From: Ampelocalamus luodianensis
Lineage: Eukaryota; Streptophyta; Magnoliopsida; Poales; Poaceae
Assembly (NCBI GenBank): GCA_036346255.1
Contig: CM070620.1
Coordinates: forward strand, 61,304,522-61,368,521
Direction: 5' to 3'
DNA: 64,000 bases
Position numbers and translations under genes: made by a program. Shown one piece after another: positions 1 through 12,734 of this stretch (positions are counted from its first letter, which is position 1; the number at the start of each line of letters is the position of its first letter). The notes under the pieces are model-generated. The model had not been told where the DNA came from, made no database searches, and saw only the letters and a list, made by a program, of their open reading frames with translations.

Positions 1-3000
1 AAGTCTTTCGGACACTACAATGCTCCCAACACCATCCCTCCTGCGACTCCCTGCGACTCGGAGCCAATACACGCCAAAGTACTAAGTCAAGAGAGGTCCC
101 ATACCCTCTAATGTGGTTAGCACGCTAAAATGCTTGGTTTAGTGTAACAAGATGTTCGGTCCTTGTTGACCCGGGCACCATTCCAGTCACACCCAAAATC
201 ACACCATCATACCATTGTGCCCAAGTCTAAATCATTTTGTTTTCAGTTTTAGTTTTCATAAGTAGACAAGGCACAAGGTGGAAATCATAATCATAATAAG
301 TTTGATGTGATCAAGGTTATCGACAAGTCGATAACCGCCCATTTCTACCGAGGCTAAGCATGACTAAGCAATTAATTCGCAACTACTAAGTGACAAGAGC
401 CCATCCATGAACTCTAAATCACAGCAAGTAACCTAGGCTCATGGTAGTAGAGGATAATCATTTGCTAAGGAAATGCATCTACTAGGCCAACTATTAACAC
501 AAAATAGCAATGCATACATAGAATTTGTAATCAACATAAATACTTAAAATACTGGGATTAACATGATCAAACTGCTTGCCTTCTTGCTGTTGCTCAAGCT
601 GTTGTGGAGGGTCACTCTCGGGATTACCGCAAATGTCGAATCCTAAGCGAAAAGGCAAAAAGAACCAAGAACAACCAATAAGACGAGCATCACTTAACAA
701 AAGAGCAAGCAAAAATTATCCAAATGCGACAAAACTTATACACAAGGTGAAATACGAATATACCAAGACATAGAAACTGGAAAAACCTAATTTGGATTTG
801 TGGTGCAAAAGATATTACCTAAAAACCCATTTTCGGCCATAATTAGCACTGTAGCAAAAACATTTCCTAGAAAGATTTTGAAGCTGAAATTTTTATGGTA
901 GCTACCTATTGGTATAGAGGTAACCCATATAAAATTTCAGGTCATTTGGAGTTAAAATGATTTAGCTATGATTTTTCTAAGATGCAAAACTAGCATAATG
1001 CACTTTCCAGAAATATAAACAGGTGCAAAACCTATTTCACATTATAGAATGATAACAGAGGATTTCTAACATCAAATTTCTATTTTTAGGATTTACAGGA
1101 ATTACTGGTGTCTACTACATCATTAAATGAATTTTTAAGTCTTTGCTAATAAGGTTAAATCTACTAACATATTCTTACAGTGCTGATTTAGGCCTTCCAC
1201 CATTTTTAGATTAAAGTTTAGTTAATAACAAATTTATCAAAGTTAAAATCATACAATTATCGATATCTGAGAAAAGATATGCATTTTCCAAGTTTTAATA
1301 CAATTCTAGAATATATAAAAATAGCAGAAAACAAGCTATTCTTAACTAAACAATTTCCTGCTACTAGAACATGCTTAAATCCATTTTTATAATAAACTAA
1401 AGTGACAACATAATTTATTACCGTTGGAATTATCTAAAAAGCAGTTAAAATGAATTAGTTATGAGTTTCTAAAATTTTTATATCATTTTCAGTTGTTAAA
1501 CAAATACTTACCAAAATACAGAACCACCCAATTAAAAGGAAACGACGTGGACGCTCGGCAACCCTTGATCTAACATCCTACGGCTCACGCGCGCCGAAAA
1601 CAGCGCACGCGCGCCAAACCTAATCGGAGCCCACCGTTGGTTCACGATCCAACGACTCACGAAGGTGTATGCATCCGGACGGTGCGGTTGCTTGGGCCAA
1701 TCCCAGCCGCAGATCTGCTGATGGACGGTCCAGAGCGCACCAACGGTCGGAAGGTCCGATTGCACACACGATCTCAGCCGTTGATCTCAAGATCGGCGGT
1801 CGAGAATGATCAAGGCATCCGGAGGGTCCGAATGCACTCACGATCCGGGCGCGGATCTAAAAGCGAGCGGTAGATATTGACCGCAGATTCAAAGGAAGAT
1901 CTTGACATGTGGGACCGCATGTCGGTGACTTCAGTCACCCACGCTTGGTTTAACCCACGTGCACAGTGCACTGGGCCCACTTGTCAGCGACTGAGAGTGG
2001 TGGTTAGGACAGGATTAATGCTTCTAATGATTACCATTAACTAGGCACTAATGAATCCTGGAATTTGATTTTAACCCCTCGGGCCCACAAGTCGACCCAG
2101 AGGAGATTTCCGACCGGATTAAATGCCGATATTTTTATTAATCAATGATTAAACATTAATGATGTCGGAACAGTGCGGGATTGAACCAGAGAGTGATTTA
2201 AGGATATTGGGCCCACTGGTCAGTGGCTCAATGACAATGATTAAGACATAATTAATAACTAATGATTAGCAATTAATGTGTCCTAATCAGGTGACGAAAG
2301 CGGAGCTACGTGTAAGCAAAACCCGAGTGGTTTCAACGGCAAATCGCCGGCGACACTGGCCGCGGCGGCGCCCACCAAGGACCAAAATGGATTCACAATA
2401 GCACAACGAATCTAGGGGTAGCATTCTCACCGGCGGCGAAGGACTAGAACGCCGGCTAGCCGGAAAAAAACGAAAATGGGCTAAACATGAAAATCGCGAT
2501 GAGCTCCACTGCAAACCTAGGATGCGGGTGCCAGAGCCACTAAGGACTAATAAGAAGCTACCTTAGGGACGAGAAGCTTCGAAGATGGCCGGAGATGCTT
2601 GATCACGGTGAAAGCTCGCCGGACTTGGAGAAGAAAAGTTGAAAACGACACCCTGAGCCAAATGAGTGATACCAAAGCATCAAAATAGCTTCATAATGAT
2701 TCACAGACGCTACATGAGCGAGCAATTGGAAAATGGAGCACTCACCTGGGCTGAGGAAGAAGATGACCAAATTCGGCCGAATTTGAACAAACCCCAAATT
2801 GGACAATTCCTGAGAATCAAATCCAAAATCAAGTGAGGGGAAATGTTCAAGGAAGTAAATAGATAAGGTTAGGGCAAAGAAACATGAAGGAGGACCACTG
2901 GAACACCAAGAACACCAATGAAGCTTCACGGGTCAACAATGGCGATTTGCCATTTTTGAGGTGTTAGGCTCCAATACTGAGAATGAAGCTTGATGGTGGT

Positions 3001-4209
3001 CTAAAGAGATACTAGGAAGCATTGAGAGTGCTTATAAAGCCATGAAAGCATTAGGGTTTGCACCACACAGCTTTCGGGCGGCAAAACACAAAGCACAAGG
3101 TGCGGCCGACAAGGAAAAGATAATAGCTGGTGCACTAGGGCATGGCATGGCCGAAAATGTCTCCCACGACCCATAATGTCGACTAGGGTAGCCGTAGGGA
3201 GCATGAAATGACATCTCCATGCCTTGCACTGTTTTCGCACGGCGGGAGGTTGAAGATGACCAGCGCAAAAGCTCGGGCGATTCAGAGCCCCACGATCTAA
3301 ATCGGACGGCTACGAAGGCGCCACGCCTCCGGGCTTTAAAACACAACGGGGAGGATGCGAACCCTACGATTAGAAATGAACGGCTCAGATAGCTCCACGT
3401 TGCAAACTCAAATTACAACGAAGGGGTACGCGAGCGTTGGATCTTAATCCAACGGCTCTGATTCAAAAATGCAACCGGAGGGTCCGAAAGTTTCGGCGCA
3501 TCTTGACGGTTGGATGGAGATCTAACGGTTGACATTCAGACTTGCAACCGGAAGGTCCGAAATGATACACGCGCGCGGGCCGTGCGATTTAGATCTAACG
3601 GTTGAGATCCACCGCGCGTTTTAAAGAGTGGCTCGGTGCATTTAGTTGACTGGACCAAGTCGATTGGCCCGAGCCCGAGTCTGACTCGAACCCGAGTAAC
3701 AGTAAAACTCAGTTTGACTTTGAAATAAAAACAGAGACTTTGAAAGATTTATTTGAGGTAGCAAATTAACTCCAAAATTTATGAAATTTTTACAGGAGCT
3801 TGCTAACTCAGATATCAACCTTGTATAAAATTTTCAGAGGTTTTTATATTGTGAATAAATCTCCAAAAATTCTGCAAGGCTCTGTTTTAATGTTTGACTA
3901 AGAGTCAAACAGGTTTGACTGCCTCTAAAAATATTCAAACAATTTCTAAAAATTGTGAAATTTTTCAGAGGGGTCACATACCATCACAGAGACTTAGGAA
4001 AAATATTTCCAGAGGATGATCATAAGATTTGACAAGATTGTTTTTGGAATAGCAAGATTTGGATCAACAAGACTTGTGACAATGTAATTCCATAATTCCT
4101 TGAACAAGAATTGATTGGCACAACAGGAAATACATGATGTAAGAAAAAGTTTTAATTTCTACTCATTTTCTTACATTTGAAACACAAGCCCAAAATTTGG
4201 GATGTTACA
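1..4209 (-). mobile_element. Long gypsy-type LTR or LTR-proximal region, minus strand, incomplete
   Basis: No open frame of note lies in this stretch on either strand. Read on the minus strand it begins at 4209 with TGTAACATCCCAAATTTTGG, a typical opening of grass gypsy LTRs. The text is AT-rich with several phrases of the type 'atccaacggtt...ggaggtccgaa' (about 1620-1870 and 3430-3620), the kind of non-coding repetition seen in long LTRs. I see no primer-binding site or polypurine tract, so the inner end of the LTR cannot be placed and the element may run off the left edge. It could instead be LTR plus untranslated leader. The identification as LTR rests on its terminus and general look only. 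Confidence 0.4.
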
Positions 4210-6419
4210 TGTAACACCCCAGCCCAACATAAGCCTGGAATGCTACTGAAGGAAATATTAACAAAGCTAAACTAGGACAGTCTACCAAATTTCGGCAGAA
4301 CCTCTTTTGTATAGTTACTATACGGAGGTTCCCAAAAGATAGAAAGTAGATCATAAATAAATATTTCCAACATCCAATATCATCACTAAGCATTAAAAAC
4401 ATGCTACTCAGCTAGAACATATTCAAAGTTAACCAAAGTACGTTACTTATCATTATCACAAATAACCTCGATGCATGAGGCCTAACCACGATCATTTCTT
4501 AAGCAGTTTGCTTAATTATTAATCGACACTCTAAGCAGATTAATCAAACTTTAAAGAAGCGTGATAGTGTGTGACTCCAACTCAAGTCTACTCCCTCCCA
4601 TGCATGCCGTTCTTGCAAAAGGTACCTAAAACACAACAAAAGCAAGGGTGAGCCCAAAGACTCAGCAAGTACTAATAATGAAACATTAAACTCACAATTA
4701 CAGCATCAACACTCCATTCCAAAGCTTTACTCGAAAAACATATCACATGATGTATGAATGCAAATATGCAATGCATCTTTTCTTTCTCTTCCACTTTTTC
4801 GTATTTCACCGGTAATGCGAGATATGCGACCGTCGCCGCATACCATGCCTGTGCTCTCAAGCACAGGGACCAATTGCCCAATACTCCGCAAGTAAAGGGG
4901 ACCTCAAGCCCACACTCCACAAGTGTGGGGACCTCAAGCCCGTCATATACATGACGGGGATCTCAACAAATGCTTAGTCACCACGTGACCAACTTTTCAT
5001 TATGTCAACATGATGCATATGCACAAATCTTGAATCATCATAATCATACCTCCTCAGTAACATCTCTTATGAATTTAACTCATTCATACTTCTATCATTC
5101 ATGTTCATAGACATTCATACACTCAAGCAACCATGCATAATACATATTTTCACAACATTAATAATCATGGTCAACAACATCTATAACACTCTAGCATCCA
5201 TAGATATCACATTTATTCACAATACTAGCAAACAAGTACTTGCCTTAACCGTGCGGGGACGAAAGACGCAGAGAGGGCGCTGCCCCTAGAACCAATCCCT
5301 CTCCTGAATATAAATATAAAGCATGCTAAGACAACCATACTGAACCAAAACTTAGCCAAAAGCACAACCGCACTCGCTACACTCTCAAGCGCATTCCAAC
5401 TCCAACTCCTAAAGTTCGATCTGTCCCCTCTGTGGACAGCCATAATCTAAAATTCATATCTTTTTTTACAGGAGTCCAAATGAGGTGTTCTTAGCTTCAT
5501 TGAAATGTTATCAATTTCCCCAACTAAACCTAGTTGGTGGGTGTTCCTAATTCGGCCATCTAATACCCCTATCATACTAATTAACAGAACATCAATTTCA
5601 CATCAAGTTTTCTGGACAATACACTAAAACTATCATAATGTTCAGCTCGTTTGTCCAAATTTCGCGTTCTTGGGCTTCCCTGAAAGCTACGACAATTATC
5701 TACAACTTTAGTTATACTGAGCTCCTCTAATTTTCCCTCTAACTAATCTTTCAAGTCAGATTACTAAAACCTGTCAGAATACCAACAGATTTGCGGAACA
5801 GCAGCGCTACAAAATTCATAAATTTTGAACCACTCATCCAAACGATGCGATCTTGTACTCTAAAGAAAGGTATCGACGTCGTCAACAATTCTCTAGGAGG
5901 CATCCTGATCAGATTCTGCCGTTAAATAACTCAAAAATGTCGCCCAACCCGATCTGCTCTAGTCAGACCTAAATACCGACATTGCTAAAGATCAATTAAC
6001 CCACCAATTGAAAGGGGATCGGGTCTTACCCTTGAAGAACCTCCGCCGAACATGATGAACACCACGTGACCTCTCTTCCTCTCCCTTCTCTCTTCTTCTT
6101 CTTCCTTCTTCTTGGCCGGCCACGAAGGGGAGGGGAGGTGGAGACGTAAGGGGAGGGGAAAGGAGGTGGAGACGCAATGGGGAGGGGAGGGGCTGCTATA
6201 GTGGTGGCACTACAGTGCGTGCTACAGTAGCATGGCTGCCCCCCCCTCTACTTGGATGGTTGCCCTAATGGGCCAAGGTGTTGTGGGCTTTCAGCCCACA
6301 GCCCAAGTTTTCTAAATTACGCAAAAATCCCCTTGAACTTCTGTTAAAACCACTCCCTCTATTCAATTCTCCTTCCTACAATCTTTCTTCTCACTTAAAT
6401 AAATATTTAGGGTATTACA
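4210..6419 (-). repeat. LTR of a Tekay/Del-like gypsy element, minus strand, no second LTR in window
   Basis: The stretch starts TGTAACACCCC and ends GGTATTACA. On the minus strand it therefore opens TGTAATACCC and closes GGGTGTTACA, the same termini as the LTR at 56741-58996. The middle (about 4800-4990) is the reverse complement of the same 'phrase' found at 58270-58450: paired cytosine-rich lines about tonic words such as CTCAAGCCC and GTGACC. It interrupts the copia integrase at 6420. No internal region, primer site or partner LTR follows, so it behaves as a solo or orphan LTR. The five bases flanking it (TTACA left, CACCC right) do not match, so one side has been rearranged or was hit by the element on the left. 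Confidence 0.7.
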
Positions 6420-7566
6420 CACCCTTCTTCAAAATGTAACACTTGCAAACAAAGACTCGAAAATAAGAGATGTTCGGTTTTCTTCCTATAAGTAGCTCAT
6501 AGGAAATCTTTTTCAAAATACGATGCAAATAAAGCCGATTTATGGCATGACAAGCAGTGTTAATTGCTTCCGCCCAAAAACTATCGTAAGTATTATATTC
6601 ATCAAGCATTGTCCTAGCCATTTCAATTAATGTTCGATTTTAGCTTTCTACAACTCCATTTTGTTCCGGAGTATAGGTTGTGGAAAGTTCGTGCTTTATT
6701 CCAAGTTCATCACAAAAGTCTTCAACTTTAGTATTCTTGAACTCGGAACCATTATCACTACGGATTTTCTTTATTTTGAAATCAAATTCATTTTGAGCCC
6801 GTTTTGCAAAACTTTTGAAAATTCCGGATGTTTCACTTTTGTCATCTAGAAAGAATACCCATGTATATCTAGAGTAATCATCCATAATGACTAAACAATA
6901 GCTATTTCTCTCGATACTCTTATAGGTTGTTGGCCCAAATAAATCCATATGTAAGAGTTCCAATGGTTTAGAAGTTGACATGACACTTTTGGAATGATGA
7001 GAATTACCGACTTGCTTTCCGGCTTGACATGCACTACAGAGTCGATTTTTCTCAAACTTCACATCTTCCAAGCCAACAACTAAATCATCTTTGAAAAGCT
7101 TTTTAAGTTGAATCATCCCAACATGAGCTAGCCTTCTATGCCAAAGCCAACCCAAAGAGGTTTTTGCAATTAAACAAGTTTTTAAACAAGATTCATTTGA
7201 GCTAAAATCAACCAAATAAAGATTTTCAAATCTAAAACCTTTGAATATCAAAGAGCTATCTTTTGCCTTAGAGATTGCAACACCTTCACTAGAGAATGAG
7301 CAAATTAAACCGATATTACAAATTTGAGCAACAGATAATAAATTGAAATTTAGTGACTCAACTAAAGATACATTGTTAATGGAAATGTCATTTGAAATAG
7401 TAATTTTACCTAAACCAATTACCTTTCCTTTGCTATTGTCTTCGAATGTGATCTTGTCACTTCCGTTTACATTCTCGAATGTGGTGAATATTTTCCTATC
7501 ACCGATCATGTGTTGAGTGCATCCACTATCGAGCACCCAATGTTTTTCACCGGTCTTGTAGTTCAC
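6415..7566 (-). pseudogene. pol: Copia protease and integrase, truncated
   Basis: Begins with the aspartic protease motif WVLDSGCTQHM, where DSG is the catalytic triplet. The GAG-pre-integrase region follows, with LWHRRLAHVG and the CSACQAGK zinc-binding cysteines. The integrase core comes next: HMDLFGP (first Asp), IRSDNGSEF (second Asp) and YTPEQNGVVE (Glu). A stop codon (TAA) follows VVES near 6638; the frame resumes as NRTLIEMARTML and runs to about 6420. There the protein is cut after YILKKG by the LTR at 4210-6419. All later Pol domains are missing. This enzyme set would have matured the polyprotein and inserted element DNA, but it cannot work here. Confidence 0.8.
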
Positions 7567-7580
7567 CTACAAAACAAGAA

Positions 7581-8723
7581 TCAAGTTCTTTTAGGTACCC
7601 AAATTTGTTTGGGTTCTTGGAGGTTAGTAACCAAGGTTTTAGGTACCCAAATAGCATTCTTTTTAGCGTCTAAAATTGAAGTGCCCATAAATTTAGCAAA
7701 TACTTTACCATCCTTGGATTTCTTAAGCATATAGCAAGAATCATAAATGCTATAAGACTTATTAGAGGCAATTTTACAAGTATTTAACATATGTCCTACA
7801 CTTTGACATTTGTTGCAATATACTCCATTTTCCCTTACAAACCTTGCGGGTTTGTAAGTTTGCTTCTTACCTTTCTTGGGTACATACCCAAGTCCTTCCT
7901 TGTTGAATGAGTACCTTTGCTCACTCAATAACATGTCAAGGGTTGTCTTACCCTTGAAGCATCTTTCGAAGCTCTTACTTAGCTTGATAACTTGCTCTTT
8001 CAATTCATGATTTTCAACAATTAGTAGAGGATCACAAGTATTATCTATGTTTGTAATTGAATCATCATTTGAGCAACAAGGTATGGATAGTAAATCATCA
8101 CTTGATGTAGAAATGCTAGACATGGATATAGTATTTGAAGTAATTTCTACTCTAGCCATCTCATTCATTAAATCACAAGTAATTCCAACATGTGAATGAG
8201 ATTTTTCAATATCTTTTAGGAGAAGAGAATCATGAGCTTCCTTTAGCTCCTCATAAGAGTCTTTTAGAGAGATATACTCTTTCTTCAAGACCTTAAATTT
8301 TGATTTCTCTTTTCCAATATATTCATTTAGATCTTCAACCATGTCCATTAGTTCATCATATGAAGGAGCATTATCATCAAAGGATTTTACCTTATCTCCT
8401 TTTGCTATAAGGCATGTAGGAGACGAGAAGAGTGATGGAGCTTCCTTTATGGCGATGCCGACAAGTCCTCTTTTCTTGGAGAATTCTTCATCACTTGAAT
8501 CGGAGTCGGAATCCGAATAATCATTATCAGAGTCCCATTCTCCAATATGGGCTTCATTTTTGCCATCTTTGTGAAGCTTCTTGAAGAGCTTCTTCTTGCC
8601 ATTGAATTCTTTCTTTTTTTTATGACTTTTCCTTAACATCCTTCTTGTTTGGGCAATTAGAGATAATATGCCCCTTCTCATCACATCCATAGCAACGTAT
8701 ATTGTTATAGCGCTTGTTATCAT
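7581..8723 (-). pseudogene. Copia Gag-Pol linker region with second zinc knuckle
   Basis: A 380-codon open frame overlapping the end of the Gag frame. It opens with a lysine-rich stretch, then an acidic Ser/Asp run, then a long Lys/Glu-rich segment likely to form coiled coil. Near its C-terminus is a second knuckle, CNKCQSVGHMLNTC. Repeated IWVPK phrases follow, as seen just upstream of the protease in SIRE-type copia proteins. It ends in a stop 15 bases before the protease frame. There is no reason to think it is an independent gene: the order Gag, linker, protease, integrase is that of one polyprotein. Confidence 0.65.
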
Positions 8724-9529
8724 TTGAGGATTGTTCTTTCTTGTACTTGTTGAAGTTGAAGCTTCGATTTGGACGCCTTCTCATAAAAATTTTCACTTTC
8801 CTTATAAGGAGAGCATATTCTTCATCGGTGTCTTCTTCTTCATCCTCGTCATCACTTGATTCCGCTTTTGCTTTGAAGGCGGTAATTTTCTTCTTTGATG
8901 AGGATGTCTCTATGAGCTCTTTCTTGTCCTTCTTGTATAGCTCGTTTGTGATAAGATTGTCTAAAAGTCCAGTTGGAGTCATTCTTGGCAACTTGGGAGA
9001 GTTGAGAAATAATGTCACCAACGTCTCATATTTATCCGGGAGGGCCCTAAGCATCTTGCGCACCACATCAATATAGAAGGTTAGTACCAAGACCTTTGAG
9101 TTCATTCACAATGTTGCTGAGTCTTGAATACATCTCGGTGATGTTTTCATTTGGCAACATTATGAATTGCTCATATTTAATTCGAAGCCTATGCAATTTA
9201 GCTTCTTTGACCGTGGATGTGCCCTCATGAATTTCGGAGAGGGTAGTCCAAATAGCATGAGCGGTTTTCAAATTGCTCACCCTATTGTACTCATTCGCAT
9301 TCAAAGCACCAAAGAGAGCATTCATAGCTTGGGCATCTAAATGAGCATTACGTTCATCTTGAGCCGTGGAGTTTGTTGGATCAAGAGGCATAACATAACC
9401 CTCATTTACAATTTTTCATATGTTCGGACTCATGGCCTTTAAGAAAATGGACATTCTAACTTTCCAATAAGAATAATTTGAGCCATCAAACAAAGGAGCC
9501 ATTCCTATAGGCACTCCCTCACTAACCAT
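8620..9529 (-). pseudogene. gag: Copia Gag with zinc knuckle, broken
   Basis: Encodes the capsid/nucleocapsid polyprotein that packages element RNA. The best start is the ATG at 9529, about 45 bases past the primer site, followed by a segment with FDGSNYSYWKVRM, typical of the copia Gag N-terminus. A TGA stop at about 9416-9418 interrupts it. Then come the UBN2-type Gag body (9391-9068), a frameshift near 9080-9105, and a zinc knuckle of the form C-x2-C-x4-H-x4-C (CYGCDEKGHIISNC) near 8690. An acidic run of Glu and Asp lies just before the knuckle. One stop and at least one shift make this non-functional. Confidence 0.75.
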
Positions 9530-9573
9530 CCTTTCTCTCTTAGACGGTAAAGTCTAACAAATTGAGAGACCAA

Positions 9574-9585
9574 GCTCTGATACCA
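9574..9585 (-). other. Primer-binding site of the copia element (initiator tRNA-Met)
   Basis: The minus strand reads TGGTATCAGAGC, complementary to the 3' end of plant initiator tRNA-Met. It sits two bases inside the LTR boundary at 9588, which fixes both the boundary and the element's orientation. Confidence 0.85.
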
Positions 9586-9587
9586 CT

Positions 9588-10728
9588 TGTAGGATCAAGG
9601 ATAACCGACTAGAGGGGGGTGAATAGGAGGTTTCTAAATTTAATCAACCAAATTAAACTTACAGTAGAGAAGTTCTAGCAATTATTTCCTAACACAATAT
9701 AATGAAGGAACTATCAAGCAACTTACTACAAAACAATATAATTGTCAATACTTGATATAATTCTAGCTAAGCAATTTAACACAAGATATATGCTAGAATT
9801 GTAAATGCTGAATAAGTAAAGACAAAAAGTAACCACGAATGAGACAATGAAGGTTTTTCCCGTGGTATCGAAGATTTGCCGGTCTTCACTAGTCCACGTT
9901 GAGGAAGCTTGACCAAATCAAGCCGGCTCCACGAATTAAGCCTTTCCTCGATCACTATTGGTTGTTCTTCCTCCGCTCCGGAGATGGTGAACACCGAACC
10001 ACTCACAATCTCGGCACCAGGCCTCTTCACAATCTTCTTGAATAGATCACCGTACAATCACCGCCAAGCCGTCTAGGAGTTTGGCAAAACTCCAAGAGTA
10101 ACAAATCAATGACCTTCACTTGACGATACTCAAGTACAAAAGGATCAACTAGAATGAGTGAATGCACTTCAATGAGCTGAACAACCTCTCAAAGAGTGCA
10201 CAAGTGAATTTGAGGAATTGAATGAATGCTCAAGGCTATAAGGATGTTAAATATGGTCTAGCAACCAGCCCTTGAGCAGTTGGGAGGGTATTTATACCAC
10301 CCACCAACAAAAATGACCATTGGAGAGGCATACCCAGAAAAACAGCGAAATGCGGTATGACCGCCAACTAGAATGCGGTACGACCGCACCTAAGTCTGAA
10401 CACTATAACGGTTAGAACAGTGGCATTAAATGACTCTGACATAGCCGTTGAACAACCCGTGCGGTACGACCGCCACCCAACATGCGGTACGACCGCAACT
10501 TCCGGTCATACCGCACGGAGGAGCGGTACGACCGAACGAAGCGTTTCCAGGAATGTCGAGATGACATGTTCTCTGTAAAATACGCACCGCCATATGAAAA
10601 TCGGTACAACCGCAAATCGGTACGACCGTTTGCCAATTGCGGTACGACCGATTATCTCGGAGAGGTCTGAGTCAAAAATGCATCGGTTCTGGTATTACTC
10701 AACCGCCAACTAAAAATCGGAACGACCG
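9588..10728 (-). repeat. Copia 5' LTR, inner part
   Basis: The LTR begins TGTAGGATCAAGG (its minus-strand 3' end) directly beside the primer site, and its other part resumes at 18799 after the CRM-like insertion. It carries many near-copies of the palindromic word GCGGTACGACCGC between about 10350 and 10730. The open frame of 93 codons at 9776-10057 is inside the LTR and has no recognisable product. Confidence 0.75.
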
Positions 10729-11772
10729 TGATACGTGGGGAGGCCCGATCTTCTCAGTGATTAACCGTGGATAGTTGATGCGAAGTAGACGATGTCGCTA
10801 GCTGAACACTCGCGCCAATGCACGAACCCTCAACTCTTCGGAATACGCCCAAAACACACCGGGTAGTTGTTCGTCGCGAGACCACGAACGACGAACGAAC
10901 CACGAATGGAATGACGGCTTGACCCTGGATTGCAGAACAAAACAATGGATCGCCTAATTCTCTCTCAAAGTCCTCGCATGAACTCTGGTGTCGAAAGAAC
11001 AAGCAATAGCTATGTTTCAATCTTATGCATAAACTGGTCTAATGGATACAAAGGAGGGGCAAGGGTACTTAAGGTGCCCTCCACAACTCACGCACGGCCT
11101 AGGGCCAGCTACACACGCCGAATCAAACTCTAATTCGGCTAAGACCCAAAAAAACACACAAAAAGGAAAACCTAACTTAAATCCGTCACATTGTTTCGGT
11201 CATAGCGGCGCGACCGTACGTCTTCTGAAGTGCGGGCCATACCCATTGTGTGGGCCTTGGAATAAGCTTTCAAACAAGTCAAGAACACCCCAATCGGACT
11301 CCGTATGCAAAAGTTATGACCTTTTTATTACAACCCTGTTGGGCTGTCCCGAACGAATCAATTGAATTACGAGTTGATTACGAGATGAATTTCGGTTGGG
11401 CTTGTGGAGGATCCGAATTGGGCTTGAATTCTTGGGCCTTTCTCCTCTTGGTTGACCCACGTGAGCTTCTCCTCCATTACTTTGGCTCCGGCCTCCCTCT
11501 CCTCCCTCTCGGTTCCAAAGGCTTCACAATGTTCAAACACGAGAATGTACAAAACATTTGCATGAGGTAGTAGCCAATTCTCATCAATGAAAATAGAAGA
11601 TTCATTAAGAAACAAAAGCACTGTTGATTTAGAAGTTTGGCTCTTGCTCTAGTTAGTGGACCAACATGCATACGCACTTGTATTATTTGTAGCTTCACTT
11701 ATGGCGTCCATCTCGGTATGTGCGTGACCACCAATAGGGAAAGATGTATCGGTGTTAGGGATGCCCTCATCA
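10729..11772 (-). repeat. CRM-like element, 3' LTR
   Basis: It opens TGATACG and closes CCCTCATCA in window orientation, the same ends as the partner at 17753-18798. The two are 1044 and 1046 bp and close throughout, differing by scattered small indels and substitutions. On the minus strand this LTR encodes the end of the integrase tail. Here the GPLTRARAKLLN phrase is in a different frame from the phrase before it, because this copy is two bases shorter just upstream than the partner LTR. Confidence 0.88.
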
Positions 11773-11790
11773 TCCTCCCCCTCTTGAAAA
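11773..11790 (-). other. Polypurine tract of the CRM-like element, inside coding frame
   Basis: The minus strand reads CAAGAGGGGGAGGA just before the 3' LTR. In the integrase frame it encodes Gln-Glu-Gly-Glu-Asp-Asp-Glu, so the second-strand primer is also protein-coding, as known for CRM-type chromoviruses. Confidence 0.75.
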
Positions 11791-11815
11791 GGCGTCGTCC
11801 TCGGCATTTGGATCG

Positions 11816-12734
11816 TCACCCCAAAGAAAGGTGATAAATCGCGACATTGAGCGTAGAGCTCACACCATAGTCATCGCCGGAAAGCTCTATCTTGTAGGCA
11901 TTGTCGTTGATCTTCGTAAGCACCTTGAAAGGTCCATCACCTCGCGGCAGTAATTTGGACTTGCGACATTCTGGAAAACGATCCTTGCGATAGTGTACCC
12001 AAACCAAATCACCTGGTTGAAAAATCATCTTCTTCCTCTTCTTGTTCGCCTTCTCAGTATAGGGCTTGACCTTGCGCTCTATCTCTTCTTTTGTTTTTAG
12101 ATGCAATTTCTTCACATATTCAGCACGCTTGGACGCCTCTATATGAACACGGTGCTGACTTGGAAGTGGCAGCAAATCAAGCGGTGTAAAGGGTTTGAAG
12201 CCATACACCACCTCAAAAGGACACAAGCTGCGTGAGTGGAGTGCGGCCCGATTATAGCGAATTCCACGTCGCGGCAAACAATCCTCCCACTCGCGCGAGT
12301 TCTTCTTGATCATAGTCGGAGTAGCATCGAAAGTGTGCGGTTCACCTCCTCCGTTTGACCATCGGTTTGGGGATGACAAGTTGTCTTTGAATAACAACCG
12401 TCCCGGTTTACTAAAGCGTCTTCGAGTAGCTCATGAACTTCACGTCGCGATCGACACAATAGTGCGTGGCACGCCATGTAGCCTCACAATCTCTCGAAAA
12501 ACAAATTAGCAATATCGACGCATCGTCGCTCTTGTGGCACGGAATAAAGTGTGCCATCTTGAAAAACAATCCACAACGACAAAAGCAGAATCGCTCCCCT
12601 CTTAGTCCTAGCGGTCCTAAAACAAAAATCTATAGAGGTGCATTGGGAGCAGTGAGGGTATACAAACCGTGTGGATTCAACTTCGATTTCGCTTTGTGGC
12701 AAGTAATGCATCGCTGCACATACCTCTCCACATC
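11816..12734 (-). pseudogene. CRM-like integrase core and tail, broken
   Basis: The zinc-finger Cys pair (CVQRCITCHKAK) and parts of the catalytic core (FIPCHKSDD, HGVP-like, DRDVKF) can be read in mixed frames from 12734 to 12400. The C-terminal part is open from 12397 to 11816: CPFEVVYGFKP, then FQPGDLVWVHYRKDRFP and LLPRGDGPFKVLTKINDNAYKIEL. These are the conserved GPF/GPY-type tail of gypsy integrases. The frame then leads toward the polypurine tract and 3' LTR. No classical chromodomain is seen, as expected for CRM, whose tail is instead the LTR-encoded motif. Confidence 0.78.

Noticed and set aside
8714..9076. A 120-codon plus-strand frame rich in serine
   Set aside because: Antisense of the acidic and lysine-rich copia Gag.
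9574..9585. tRNA-Met-like sequence
   Set aside because: Only 12 bases complementary to the tRNA 3' end; it is a primer-binding site. The same applies at 17739, 50363 and 58999.
10754..11020. An 88-codon frame also found at 17778-18038
   Set aside because: The repetition is because both lie in the LTRs of the CRM-like element; it is not a conserved gene.
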